Notes: generated by a model from the sequence alone, not told the origin. Positions 26,826 through 34,342 are shown, numbered from the stretch's first letter. The stretch is 64,000 nt of DNA from Aliirhizobium wenxiniae (GCF_014201355.1 NZ_JACHEG010000001.1:124001-188000); one strand, 5' to 3'. Made by a program: numbers and translations.

Positions 26826-27467
26826 TCAGGCCGACTTGATCGCCGAGTTCAGATCCCCATAGCCGGTAAAACGATATTCGTATTCCAGCCCCAGATAATC
26901 CGCGGCCTCGCGTGCCTTGCGCTGCAAGTCCTCGTCCTCCTCCTGCGAGAGATAGATGAGTTTTCTGTAATTGCCGAAATACATTGGCTTCAACTCGGGG
27001 TGGCGATCGAGGCCAAGCGGCTCGATGACGAAGGCACGAAACTGGCGTGCGAGAAAATCCGTGAGGAAGAATGACAGGAGATCATCGTCGGCCTTGTCTT
27101 TGAAGGCCTCATTGCCGGAGAAGAACGAATAACAGTGCGGCCCCTCGATCCGGGCAATGCCCTCGCGCTCACACAGCCGGTCGATCTCGCCGCCGGTGCC
27201 GCAATCGGCATAGGCGAAAAAGATTCTCTCGAACCCGTTTAGTCTGGCTTCTGCCACGGCCCGTTCCAGCCCCGGAACGATCTTTTGCGGATAGGCGTGC
27301 CAAATCGCCGGCAGGCAGTTAAGGTCGATATGATCGAGCCCCTGTTGCCTGGAAACAGCAAGAATTTCCCTTGCGATCGCTCCGCATGCGATCACGTGAA
27401 CTTTTTCGCGAGTTGAACGTTCCATAGCCGGAAAATCACTTTCCGGCACATTTTGATCCTTACCCAT
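26826..27467 (-). CDS. DUF1638 protein
   Basis: The 213-residue protein matches DUF1638: HVIACGAIAREIL, LDHIDLNCLPAIWHAYPQKIVP, IFFAYADCGTGGEIDRLCE and IEGPHCYSFFSG. Cys28, Cys51, Cys89, Cys99 and Cys112 sit in these conserved blocks and could bind a metal or cofactor. The biochemical role is unknown. It lies between the Virulence_fact and corrinoid-protein genes, all leftward, but with 136 bp to the former. Its occurrence with corrinoid methyltransferases suggests cofactor handling; that is inference. A start at MERSTREKVH is an alternative. Confidence 0.85.
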   Translation of the reverse strand: MGKDQNVPESDFPAMERSTREKVHVIACGAIAREILAVSRQQGLDHIDLNCLPAIWHAYPQKIVPGLERAVAEARLNGFERIFFAYADCGTGGEIDRLCEREGIARIEGPHCYSFFSGNEAFKDKADDDLLSFFLTDFLARQFRAFVIEPLGLDRHPELKPMYFGNYRKLIYLSQEEDEDLQRKAREAADYLGLEYEYRFTGYGDLNSAIKSA

Positions 27468-27481
27468 CGGAGTATTCCATC

Positions 27482-27643
27482 ATGACGGCCAAGACATTCA
27501 CAGTTATCGCCGCACTTTTCGCCACCACGGTTTCGCTCAGCTCCTGCGGTAATACGATCCGCGGCATGGGTCAGGATACGGCAAATACCGTGAACGCCAC
27601 CCAGGACGCCGGTCGTCGTGTAGACCGTGCAGCTTCGCACTAA
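27482..27643 (+). CDS. Entericidin-like small lipoprotein
   Basis: A 53-codon ORF encodes a signal peptide (MTAKTFTVIAALFATTVSL) ending in the lipobox LSSC, followed by GNTIRGMGQDTANTVNATQDAGRRVDRAASH, the pattern of EcnA/EcnB-type lipoproteins. GGAG lies nine bases before the ATG. It is on the opposite strand to its neighbours, 14 bp from the DUF1638 start, and looks like an unrelated resident gene. Entericidins are envelope lipoproteins linked to stress and bacteriolysis. Confidence 0.85.
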   Translation: MTAKTFTVIAALFATTVSLSSCGNTIRGMGQDTANTVNATQDAGRRVDRAASH

Positions 27644-27696
27644 ATCGAGACGGTCGATAGAAACGCGCCGCATCACGTGAGATGCGGCGCTGCCCG

Positions 27697-28398
27697 TCAG
27701 GCGCCTGCGGCCATCAGGTTGTGACGGCGGCTGATGAAATCTTTCGCGGTTTCGACGGCGACTGCTGCGTCACGGCAATAGGCATCGGCACCGACCGCCT
27801 TGCCGAATTCCTCGTTGAGCGGCGCGCCGCCGACCAGCACGACATAATCGTCGCGAATGCCCTTTTCCTTCATGGTGTCGATCACGACTTTCATATAGGG
27901 CATAGTCGTCGTCAGAAGCGCCGACATGCCAAGAATATCCGGCTTTTCGCGCTCGATCGCATCGAGATAGTTCTCGACCGGATTGTTGATGCCGAGATCG
28001 ACGACGTCGAATCCGGCGCCCTCCATCATCATGCCGACGAGGTTCTTGCCGATGTCGTGAATGTCGCCCTTCACCGTACCGATCACCACCTTGCCGAGTT
28101 TCGGAGCTCCGGTTTCTGCCAGAAGCGGCCGAAGGATCGCCATGCCGGCCTTCATCGCATTGGCAGACAGAAGCACTTCCGGCACGAAGAGAATGCCGTC
28201 GCGAAAGTCGATGCCGACGATCCGCATGCCCTCGACCAGAGCCTGGGTCAGAACGTCATAGGGCGTCCAGCCGCGCTCCAGCAGGATATTGGTCGCTTCT
28301 TCGATCTCTTCTCTGAGACCGTCATAGAGATCGTCATGCATCTGTTGAACGAGCTCTTCGTCGGAAAGCTCCGATAGAATGATGTCGTCGTCGGACAT
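27697..28398 (-). CDS. Corrinoid (B12-binding) methyl-carrier protein
   Basis: The 233-residue protein has an N-terminal helical cap (residues ~10-95, LSDEELVQQMHDDLYDGLREEIEEATNILLERGWTPYDVLTQALVEGM ... LFVPEVLLSANAMKAGM, in the style of MtmC/MttC) and a B12-binding Rossmann domain with GDIHDIGKN, where His114 is the lower cobalt ligand, plus VVDLGINNP and VLVGGAPL. It shuttles the methyl group between the MttB-type enzyme and the pterin methyltransferase. The start at 28398 follows GGGAAGAG; the frame is open far upstream by chance. It is divergent from mttB, 252 bp apart. Confidence 0.93.
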   Translation of the reverse strand: MSDDDIILSELSDEELVQQMHDDLYDGLREEIEEATNILLERGWTPYDVLTQALVEGMRIVGIDFRDGILFVPEVLLSANAMKAGMAILRPLLAETGAPKLGKVVIGTVKGDIHDIGKNLVGMMMEGAGFDVVDLGINNPVENYLDAIEREKPDILGMSALLTTTMPYMKVVIDTMKEKGIRDDYVVLVGGAPLNEEFGKAVGADAYCRDAAVAVETAKDFISRRHNLMAAGA

Positions 28399-28500
28399 GA
28401 ATTCTCTTCCCTGGTTGGGGGCGATGTTCCGGATCGCCCAGATCGTAACGATACCCGCAACTATGTCTAACCGTATTTTGTTTCGGGTTTTCTTTCGTAA

Positions 28501-28530
28501 GCGACGTCGCACGTCGGAAAGCGACACTCG
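28501..28530. promoter_or_regulatory. GCGAC-core motif pair in the corrinoid-protein/mttB divergent promoter
   Basis: GCGACGTCGC (28501-28510) and AAAGCGACACTCG (28518-28530) sit near the middle of the 252-bp divergent region, about 100 bp from the corrinoid-protein start and 120 bp from the mttB start. The first matches a site upstream of the Virulence_fact gene (26771); the second matches a site upstream of the GlxA-family regulator (21744). Confidence 0.45.
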
Positions 28531-28650
28531 GCGGCGCATGATAGAATGTCTGTCTCGCACAAGTAGGTGACGCATAAAGGCAGGAGCGTCGCTGTGCGGC
28601 GGCCTAGCATGACCATCAAAAGACCAGGTGAGATCGAGGCGAGGAAGATC

Positions 28651-30225
28651 ATGGACGATATCAGCCAGCAGGCGGACGCGGGTGGTGGTTCTGGACGGCG
28701 CGGTCGGGGCGAGCGGGGAGCCGCCGGCAGGCGGGCAGCGCGAACGGGCGGCGGCCCCGGCGCATCCTTGCCCTATATCACCCGCAGGATCGGCTCTTAC
28801 GAGGTCCTCGACGAAGAGGGGCTGGAGCTGATCGAACGCAATGCCGACATCATACTCGACGAGATCGGCATCGAGTTCCGCGACGACGAGGAAGCGCTGG
28901 AACTCTGGGCCAAGGCCGGTGCCGATGTGCGCGGCAGCCGCGTGCATTTCCCCAAGGGCCTGTGCCGTGAACTGCTGAAGACCGCTCCGAGCGAGTTTAC
29001 CTGGCATGCGCGCAACCCGGAGCGCAGCGTCCATGTCGGCGGCAAGGCGACCATCTTTGCGCCCGTCTACGGCCCGCCCTTCGTCCGCGATCTCGATGGC
29101 GTCAGACGTTACGCGACGATCGAGGATTTCCGCAATTTTGTGAAACTGTCCTATATGGCGCCGTCGATGCATTCCTCCGGTGGCACGGTCTGCGAGCCGG
29201 TCGATGTGCCGGTCAACAAGCGTCATCTCGATATGGTCTACAGCCATATCAAATACTCCGACAAACCGTTCATGGGGTCGGTCACCGCTCCCGAACGCGC
29301 CGAAGATACGGTCGCCATGGCGAAACTCGTTTTTGGCGACGACTTCGTCGAGAACAATTGTGTCACGCTGAACCTCATCAACGCCAATTCGCCGATGGTC
29401 TTCGACGGCACGATGCTCGGTGCACTGAAAGTCTATGCACGGCATAACCAGGCTTCGGTCGTTTCGCCTTTCATCCTGTCGGGCGCCATGAGCCCGGTCA
29501 CGGTTGCAGGAACGCTGACGCAAATTCTGGCGGAGGTTCTGGCCGGGGCCGCAACCACCCAGCTCATCCGCCCCGGCTCGCCCGTCCTGTTCGGCACTTT
29601 TGCGGCCTCGATCTCGATGCAGTCCGGCGCCCCGACATTCGGAACGCCCGAGCCTTCTCTTGTCTCTTACGGTGCAGCCCAGCTTGCCCGCCGTCTCGGC
29701 CTGCCGTTCCGTACCGGCGGTTCACTTTGTGCTTCCAAGGTTCCGGACGCACAGGCAGCCCACGAATCGGCCAATACGCTCAACATGACGCTGCTCGCCG
29801 GCACCAATTTCGTTCTCCATGCCGCCGGATGGCTCGAAGGCGGACTGGTCTCGTCCTATGAAAAGTTCATGATCGACCAGGACCAGCTCGGCATGATGCA
29901 GAGAATGGCGGAAGGCGTCGATCTGTCCCCCGAAGGCCAGGCCCTCGATGCGATCCGTGAAGTCGGGCCGGGCAGCCATTATCTCGGCTGCGGCCACACC
30001 CAGGCGCATTTCCAGACCGCTTTCTACCGCTCGCCGCTCGCCGACAACAATTCCTTCGAGCAGTGGGAAATCGAAGGCTCGAAGCGCATCGAAGACCGCG
30101 CCAACGCGCTGTGCCGCTCCTGGCTCGATCACTACGAAGCCCCGCCGCTCGATCCGGCGGTTGATGAAGCGCTTCTCGCCTTCATCAAGGGCCGCAAGGA
30201 CAGTATGCCCGACGCCTTCACTTGA
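28651..30225 (+). CDS. Non-pyrrolysine MttB-superfamily methyltransferase
   Basis: The 524-residue protein is a trimethylamine methyltransferase (MttB) superfamily member. Features include DEEGLELIERNADIILDEIGIEF near the N-terminus, HVGGKATIFAPVYGPPFVRDLDG, VSPFILSGAMSPVTVAGTLTQILAEVLAG, QLIRPGSPVLFGTFAASISMQSGAP and GTPEPSLVSYGAAQLARRLGLPFRTGGS. There is no in-frame amber codon, so it is not a pyrrolysine TMA enzyme. Non-Pyl members include the glycine betaine methyltransferase MtgB and the proline betaine enzyme MtpB. The likely substrate is a quaternary amine, its N-methyl going to the corrinoid protein. Residues 11-37 are a Gly/Arg-rich extension. The start follows GAGGAAG. Confidence 0.92.
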   Translation: MDDISQQADAGGGSGRRGRGERGAAGRRAARTGGGPGASLPYITRRIGSYEVLDEEGLELIERNADIILDEIGIEFRDDEEALELWAKAGADVRGSRVHFPKGLCRELLKTAPSEFTWHARNPERSVHVGGKATIFAPVYGPPFVRDLDGVRRYATIEDFRNFVKLSYMAPSMHSSGGTVCEPVDVPVNKRHLDMVYSHIKYSDKPFMGSVTAPERAEDTVAMAKLVFGDDFVENNCVTLNLINANSPMVFDGTMLGALKVYARHNQASVVSPFILSGAMSPVTVAGTLTQILAEVLAGAATTQLIRPGSPVLFGTFAASISMQSGAPTFGTPEPSLVSYGAAQLARRLGLPFRTGGSLCASKVPDAQAAHESANTLNMTLLAGTNFVLHAAGWLEGGLVSSYEKFMIDQDQLGMMQRMAEGVDLSPEGQALDAIREVGPGSHYLGCGHTQAHFQTAFYRSPLADNNSFEQWEIEGSKRIEDRANALCRSWLDHYEAPPLDPAVDEALLAFIKGRKDSMPDAFT

Positions 30226-30334
30226 AGAGAGCCCGAGGCCGCCAGGGAGCAAGGCGGCGCAAGGCAGGTCGCCGATTTTATCCAAGGCAGCGTCTGGCGA
30301 CCGCATTACGAATACAAGGGGCCGCGCTGAGACG

Positions 30335-31030
30335 ATGAGCGACCCCTCGTCCATCTGTCGCGAGATCGAAGCTGCGCTTAAGCCGAGCGGTATCCAGATC
30401 CGCGGCGCGACGGATTTTGCCGAAGGCGAGGGGCCTTTGCTGGTTGATGGAAAATATGCCGCCTCGGTCGTTCTGCTCGGGAATGTTGGCGGCTCGATCT
30501 GGCCGGCCTTCTCTAGTTGGAAGGAGCACTACGACTGCCCTGATCCGCTCGACACATGGTCGAAGGAGATCATCCGTCCTCTGGCGAAAGCACTCGGCGG
30601 CACGCCCTATTTCCCCTCCGATCCGCCCTGGCAACCTTTCCAGCAATGGGCAATGCGTGCCGAAGGGCTCAAGCCTTCTCCGCTCGGCATCCTCATTCAT
30701 CCCAAATACGGTCTCTGGCATGGTTATCGTGGTGCGATCGGTTTTCCCGCTATGGTCGGAAAGTCCCATGCCGGAAAGGCCGTCACCGGTGGGAGACATG
30801 CCTGTGACGTCTGCGAGACGAAACCATGCCTGACCACCTGTCCCGTTTCTGCCATCTGCATGGATCCTGCGGATTTCGAAGTTTCGGCCTGTCGCAGCCA
30901 CCTCGTAATGCCATCGGGGCAGGGCGGTTGCATGGTCTCCGGTTGCCTTGCACGCAATGCCTGTCCGGTCGGCCAAGTGTACCGTTATCCCAGGGAACAG
31001 CTCAAATTCCACATGCGGGCGCTGGGCTGA
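30335..31030 (+). CDS. Fe-S protein with CblC/QueG-like cobalamin-domain signature
   Basis: The 231-residue protein has two parts. Residues ~1-140 include VVLLGNVGGSIWPAF and the motif ILIHPKYGLWHGYRGAIGF (119-137), which resembles the cobalamin-binding core of MMACHC/CblC (HPRFGGWFAIRG as I recall) and the equivalent region of QueG and reductive dehalogenases. Residues 157-210 carry nine Cys (157, 160, 165, 169, 175, 186, 199, 204, 210) in a ferredoxin-like arrangement, enough for two iron-sulfur clusters. It starts 109 bp after mttB in the same direction. A role in reducing or processing the corrinoid cofactor is inferred. Confidence 0.75.
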   Translation: MSDPSSICREIEAALKPSGIQIRGATDFAEGEGPLLVDGKYAASVVLLGNVGGSIWPAFSSWKEHYDCPDPLDTWSKEIIRPLAKALGGTPYFPSDPPWQPFQQWAMRAEGLKPSPLGILIHPKYGLWHGYRGAIGFPAMVGKSHAGKAVTGGRHACDVCETKPCLTTCPVSAICMDPADFEVSACRSHLVMPSGQGGCMVSGCLARNACPVGQVYRYPREQLKFHMRALG

Positions 31031-31134
31031 GCCGCGTCAAAATCGCCATCGCATCTCAAGCGCATTGCGTCTGCCAACAGGCGCGCTACATTCATGATGT
31101 CTGACATATGAAACCAGCCGGGAGGAGTGACTGT

Positions 31135-31509
31135 ATGAAACGTATGTGGCCTGACGAGTTTGACTACATTCTGGACAACGCCGAGGAGGTCATGCTGGAG
31201 GCCCCGGCCTCTGTGAATGAAGATGGTGTGGAGCTTGATGCGATCAATCGACCAGCCCTGAAGGTTCGTCTGTCACAGCAGGATTTCGAACGGATCTGGC
31301 CACTCGCCGAGGCCCGTTACCGGCTCGATGGACGCTTTGCCGGCAAGGCGATCACGCTGATCGCCAACAATCCACATTATCACGCCTGGCACCCGGCCGA
31401 TGGCGGATCTGATGATACCGTCTCCGACAGTGGCGCAAAATACACGACGAAATATGTCGTCGCCCACTTCCTGTTCGATGACGTGCGCGAATCCGCGGTC
31501 GCAGCCTGA
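31135..31509 (+). CDS. Conserved-looking hypothetical protein
   Basis: The 124-residue soluble, acidic protein starts MKRMWPDEFDYILDNAEEVML after a strong GGAGGAG. It contains the segment RLSQQDFERIWPLAEARYRLDGRFAGKAITLIANNPHYHAW. An in-frame ATG at 31108 lacks a good ribosome site. No signal peptide, membrane helix or Cys-rich motif is visible. I do not recognise the family. It follows the Fe-S gene by about 100 bp and ends at a terminator-like hairpin. Confidence 0.75.
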   Translation: MKRMWPDEFDYILDNAEEVMLEAPASVNEDGVELDAINRPALKVRLSQQDFERIWPLAEARYRLDGRFAGKAITLIANNPHYHAWHPADGGSDDTVSDSGAKYTTKYVVAHFLFDDVRESAVAA

Positions 31510-31532
31510 CACGACTTGCTGACATGAGACCG

Positions 31533-31573
31533 AAAAAGGGCCGGTTCCTGACGAAAAGGGGCCGGCCTCTTTT
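31533..31573 (+). terminator. Terminator-like hairpin before the sigma factor gene
   Basis: AAAAAGGGCCGG (31533-31544) pairs with CCGGCCTCTTTT (31562-31573), apart from a 2-nt internal mismatch, and ends in a T-run. It separates the corrinoid island side from the sigma/VWA pair. Confidence 0.5.
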
Positions 31574-31674
31574 ATGTCGATAAGACGATGGAATATTTTT
31601 TTCGCTGACCACCCAAGGATTTTCTCCCGCCTGACGTCTAAGCTCCAGAAGACGAGAAAGCGGATAATACGAGC

Positions 31675-32202
31675 GTGAGCGCCGAGATCCTCAAGAGAGC
31701 GTGCGAAGGTGACCGGGATGCATTCTCGGCACTGATCGAAACGCATTACGATTTCATCCATGCGGTCGCCTGGCGGTGGTCCGGTGTCGCAAGCGATGCC
31801 GAAGATATCGCCCAGGAGGTCTGCATAAGGCTGGCCCGGGCGATCCGCGGGTTCCGGGGAAACTCTTCCTTGCGTACGTGGCTCTACACCATGACTCTGA
31901 ATGCGGTACGCGATCACCAGCGCCAGGCCGCTCGCCGCAGTCGCGACGAGAAACGGCTCGCAAACGACCCGCTTTATGCTTCGCCGCCGCCTGAGCACGA
32001 TAGTAGCGGCGATGACGCACTCTGGGCCGCTGTCCGTACTTTGCCGGAAAAACAGCGTGATGCGGTCTTGCTCGTTTATGCCGAAGGCCTCAGCCACGCT
32101 GCGGCGGCCGATGTGATCGGTTGTTCCGAAAAAACCGTGTCCTGGCATCTGCACGAGGCACGCAAACGATTGAAGGACCTTCTCAGGAAGGAGGCAGTCT
32201 GA
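31675..32202 (+). CDS. ECF RNA polymerase sigma factor
   Basis: The 175-residue protein has a sigma-70 region 2 (RDAFSALIETHYDFIHAVAWRWSGVASDAEDIAQEVCIRLARAIRGFRGNSSLRTWLY) and region 4 (LPEKQRDAVLLVYAEGLSHAAAADVIGCSEKTVSWHLHEARKRLKDLL). It starts at a GTG. The next gene begins 2 bp after its stop and encodes a membrane-anchored VWA protein whose N-terminus may act as the anti-sigma partner. The stimulus is unknown. Confidence 0.92.
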   Translation: MSAEILKRACEGDRDAFSALIETHYDFIHAVAWRWSGVASDAEDIAQEVCIRLARAIRGFRGNSSLRTWLYTMTLNAVRDHQRQAARRSRDEKRLANDPLYASPPPEHDSSGDDALWAAVRTLPEKQRDAVLLVYAEGLSHAAAADVIGCSEKTVSWHLHEARKRLKDLLRKEAV

Positions 32203-32204
32203 CC

Positions 32205-34229
32205 ATGACCGACGAATTCGACAGATTGCGGAACAATCCGCCGGCTCCCACTCCTTCGGAGGCTGCACGCACCCGTGCGCTTTCCGCCGCCATGCAGGCT
32301 TTTGACGCGGAAGAAAAAAATGCGAGCCAGACCCAAGGAACAAGCTGGTGGCACCGTCAAAGCTCCATCCTCAACCGGATCTGGAGCAACAACATGATTA
32401 CCCGGAATCACTACCTTGCAGGCTCGGCGCTGGCCACGCTTCTGCTTGTCCCTTCGGCCGCCTATCTTACTTTCGAACTGACGCGCGGCAGCCTGCCTGT
32501 TTCCACCGACATTTCCGCCCCGCCGCCAGCTGCAATGCCCGAGCTAAAGGCAGAAGGGCAGGAGGCTCTCCCGCCGGTCGACCATCGGAGCAATTTCGAC
32601 GCGGGTGAGACTGCAGAATTGCTGAACAGGCAGGAGGCATCCGGCGGAGCTGCAAAACGATCGCTGCAGCAGCCGGTCAAACCATCGACAGCACCGTTGG
32701 TCGAGCCCGTGTCGCCTTCGCCCGCCGGCCCCATGGCCTCCCGTGCCGCGCCGCAGGCGGATGCGCGTTACGGCAATACCGCAACGTTTGACACGGTTGC
32801 CCCGCTGCCCGATCAGGGCCGGGACCGTTTCACCAATGCCGATCCCAATCCGGTCAAAAGCGTCGCCACCGATCCGGTCTCGACCTTCTCCGTCGACGTC
32901 GACACTGCCTCCTATGCTGTCGTCCGTCGTTCGTTGATGCAGGGAAGGTTGCCCGATCCCGACAGTGTTCGCGTCGAGGAGATGGTCAACTATTTCCCTT
33001 ATGACTGGCCGCGCCCGCAATCGGCCGAAACGCCGTTCCGCACCACCGTCACCGTGACGCCGACGCCCTGGAATGCCGGCACACAGCTGATGAACGTGGC
33101 AATCAAGGGCTATGACCTGGCTCCGTCCACCACTCCGCCTGCCAACCTTGTGTTCCTGATCGACGTTTCCGGTTCGATGAATGAACCGGATAAGCTGCCT
33201 CTGCTGAAAAGTGCCTTCCGCCTATTGGTCGGCAAGCTGAGACCGGAGGACAAGGTCTCGATCGTCACCTATGCCGGTTCTGCCGGCACGGTGCTCGAGC
33301 CCACGTCCGCCAGCGAACGTGGCAAGATCCTGAACGCCATCGACACGCTGCAGCCGGGTGGCTCGACCGCCGGTGCGCAAGGCATCGAGGCGGCATACGA
33401 TCTGGCGCGCCAGGCTTTCATCAAGGATGGCGTCAACCGCGTCATGCTGGCGACCGATGGCGATTTCAATGTCGGCGCATCGAGCGATGGCGATCTCAAG
33501 CGCCTGATCGAGGATCGCCGTCGCGACGGCATCTATCTGTCGGTGCTCGGCTTCGGTGAAGGCAATCTCAACGATAGCCTGATGCAGACGCTTGCCCAGA
33601 ACGGCAATGGCACGGCCGCCTATATCGATACGCTGGCGGAGGCGCAAAAGGCGCTGGTGGACGAGGCTGGGTCGACGCTTTTCCCAATCGCCAAGGATGT
33701 AAAAATTCAGGTCGAATTCAACCCCGCGCGGATCGCCGAATACAGGCTGATCGGTTACGAGACGCGTGCGTTGCGACGGGAGGATTTCAACAATGACCGC
33801 GTCGATGCCGGCGATATCGGCTCCGGCCATGCGGTGACGGCGATCTATGAGGTCACTCCGAAAGGCAGCGAGGCCGTGCTCAACGATCCGCTGCGTTATG
33901 GCAAACCGTCCTCCGAAACGCCTGCTTCCGACGAACTCGCCTTCGTCAAGCTTCGCTACAAGCAACCGGATGGCGACACGAGCAGGCTCATCACCACCGC
34001 GGTGACACAGGCAAATGCCGTCAGCGATTTCAACGCGGCGCCGCAGGATGTCCGCTTTGCAACGGCGGTTGCCGCCTTCGGGCAGAAATTGCGGGGCGCC
34101 GGGGCGCTTGAAGCCTATTCCTACGGCTCGATCCTCGATATCGCCCGCAACGCGCGCGGCGAAGACCCGTTCGGTTATCGATCGGGTTTCCTGGATCTGG
34201 TCCGGCTCGCAGAGACGCTAAAGCGATAG
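32205..34229 (+). CDS. Membrane-anchored von Willebrand factor A protein (YfbK-like)
   Basis: The 674-residue protein has a cytoplasmic N-terminus of ~65 residues, one membrane helix (YLAGSALATLLLVPSAAYLTF, residues ~69-90), a Pro-rich disordered stretch (~95-200), a vWF-A N-terminal domain (VSTFSVDVDTASYAVVRRSL) and a VWA domain with an intact MIDAS motif DVSGSMN, followed by a DUF3520-like C-terminal domain ending RSGFLDLVRLAETL. It is translated right after the ECF sigma gene (start 3 nt after the sigma TGA, strong AGGAAGGAGG). The layout suits a sigma/anti-sigma pair with an extracytoplasmic sensor. Confidence 0.88.
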   Translation: MTDEFDRLRNNPPAPTPSEAARTRALSAAMQAFDAEEKNASQTQGTSWWHRQSSILNRIWSNNMITRNHYLAGSALATLLLVPSAAYLTFELTRGSLPVSTDISAPPPAAMPELKAEGQEALPPVDHRSNFDAGETAELLNRQEASGGAAKRSLQQPVKPSTAPLVEPVSPSPAGPMASRAAPQADARYGNTATFDTVAPLPDQGRDRFTNADPNPVKSVATDPVSTFSVDVDTASYAVVRRSLMQGRLPDPDSVRVEEMVNYFPYDWPRPQSAETPFRTTVTVTPTPWNAGTQLMNVAIKGYDLAPSTTPPANLVFLIDVSGSMNEPDKLPLLKSAFRLLVGKLRPEDKVSIVTYAGSAGTVLEPTSASERGKILNAIDTLQPGGSTAGAQGIEAAYDLARQAFIKDGVNRVMLATDGDFNVGASSDGDLKRLIEDRRRDGIYLSVLGFGEGNLNDSLMQTLAQNGNGTAAYIDTLAEAQKALVDEAGSTLFPIAKDVKIQVEFNPARIAEYRLIGYETRALRREDFNNDRVDAGDIGSGHAVTAIYEVTPKGSEAVLNDPLRYGKPSSETPASDELAFVKLRYKQPDGDTSRLITTAVTQANAVSDFNAAPQDVRFATAVAAFGQKLRGAGALEAYSYGSILDIARNARGEDPFGYRSGFLDLVRLAETLKR

Positions 34230-34236
34230 GCCTGCA

Positions 34237-34342
34237 GCATGTCTCCCGAAAGTGGCCACCGGTTTCGGGATAAAGACATGCGCAAAAACAGGGAGCTAAA
34301 GCATGGCAAGCGAATCTTGAGCATCACGACGTGCTTTAGCTC
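34237..34342. repeat. Rhizobial-type intergenic palindromic element
   Basis: Two nested inverted repeats fill the gap between convergent genes. The first is GCATGTCT-CCCGAAA (34237-34251) with TTTCGGG (34263-34269) and AGACATGC (34274-34281). The second is GAGCTAAAGCA (34293-34303) with TGCTTTAGCTC (34332-34342), a perfect 11-bp match. Sequences built from CATGCTTTAG and TTTCGGGATAA(A)GACATGC are a familiar dispersed element in Rhizobiaceae, from memory. It may also act as a bidirectional terminator. Confidence 0.75.

Noticed and set aside
28399-29523. Extension of the corrinoid-protein frame into a 608-residue protein
   Set aside because: The extra N-terminal part is antisense to mttB and has no family similarity; the ATG at 28398 has a good ribosome site and gives the normal carrier-protein length.
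28651-30225. Possible pyrrolysine-containing MttB
   Set aside because: No in-frame TAG occurs within the gene, so it is a non-pyrrolysine member.
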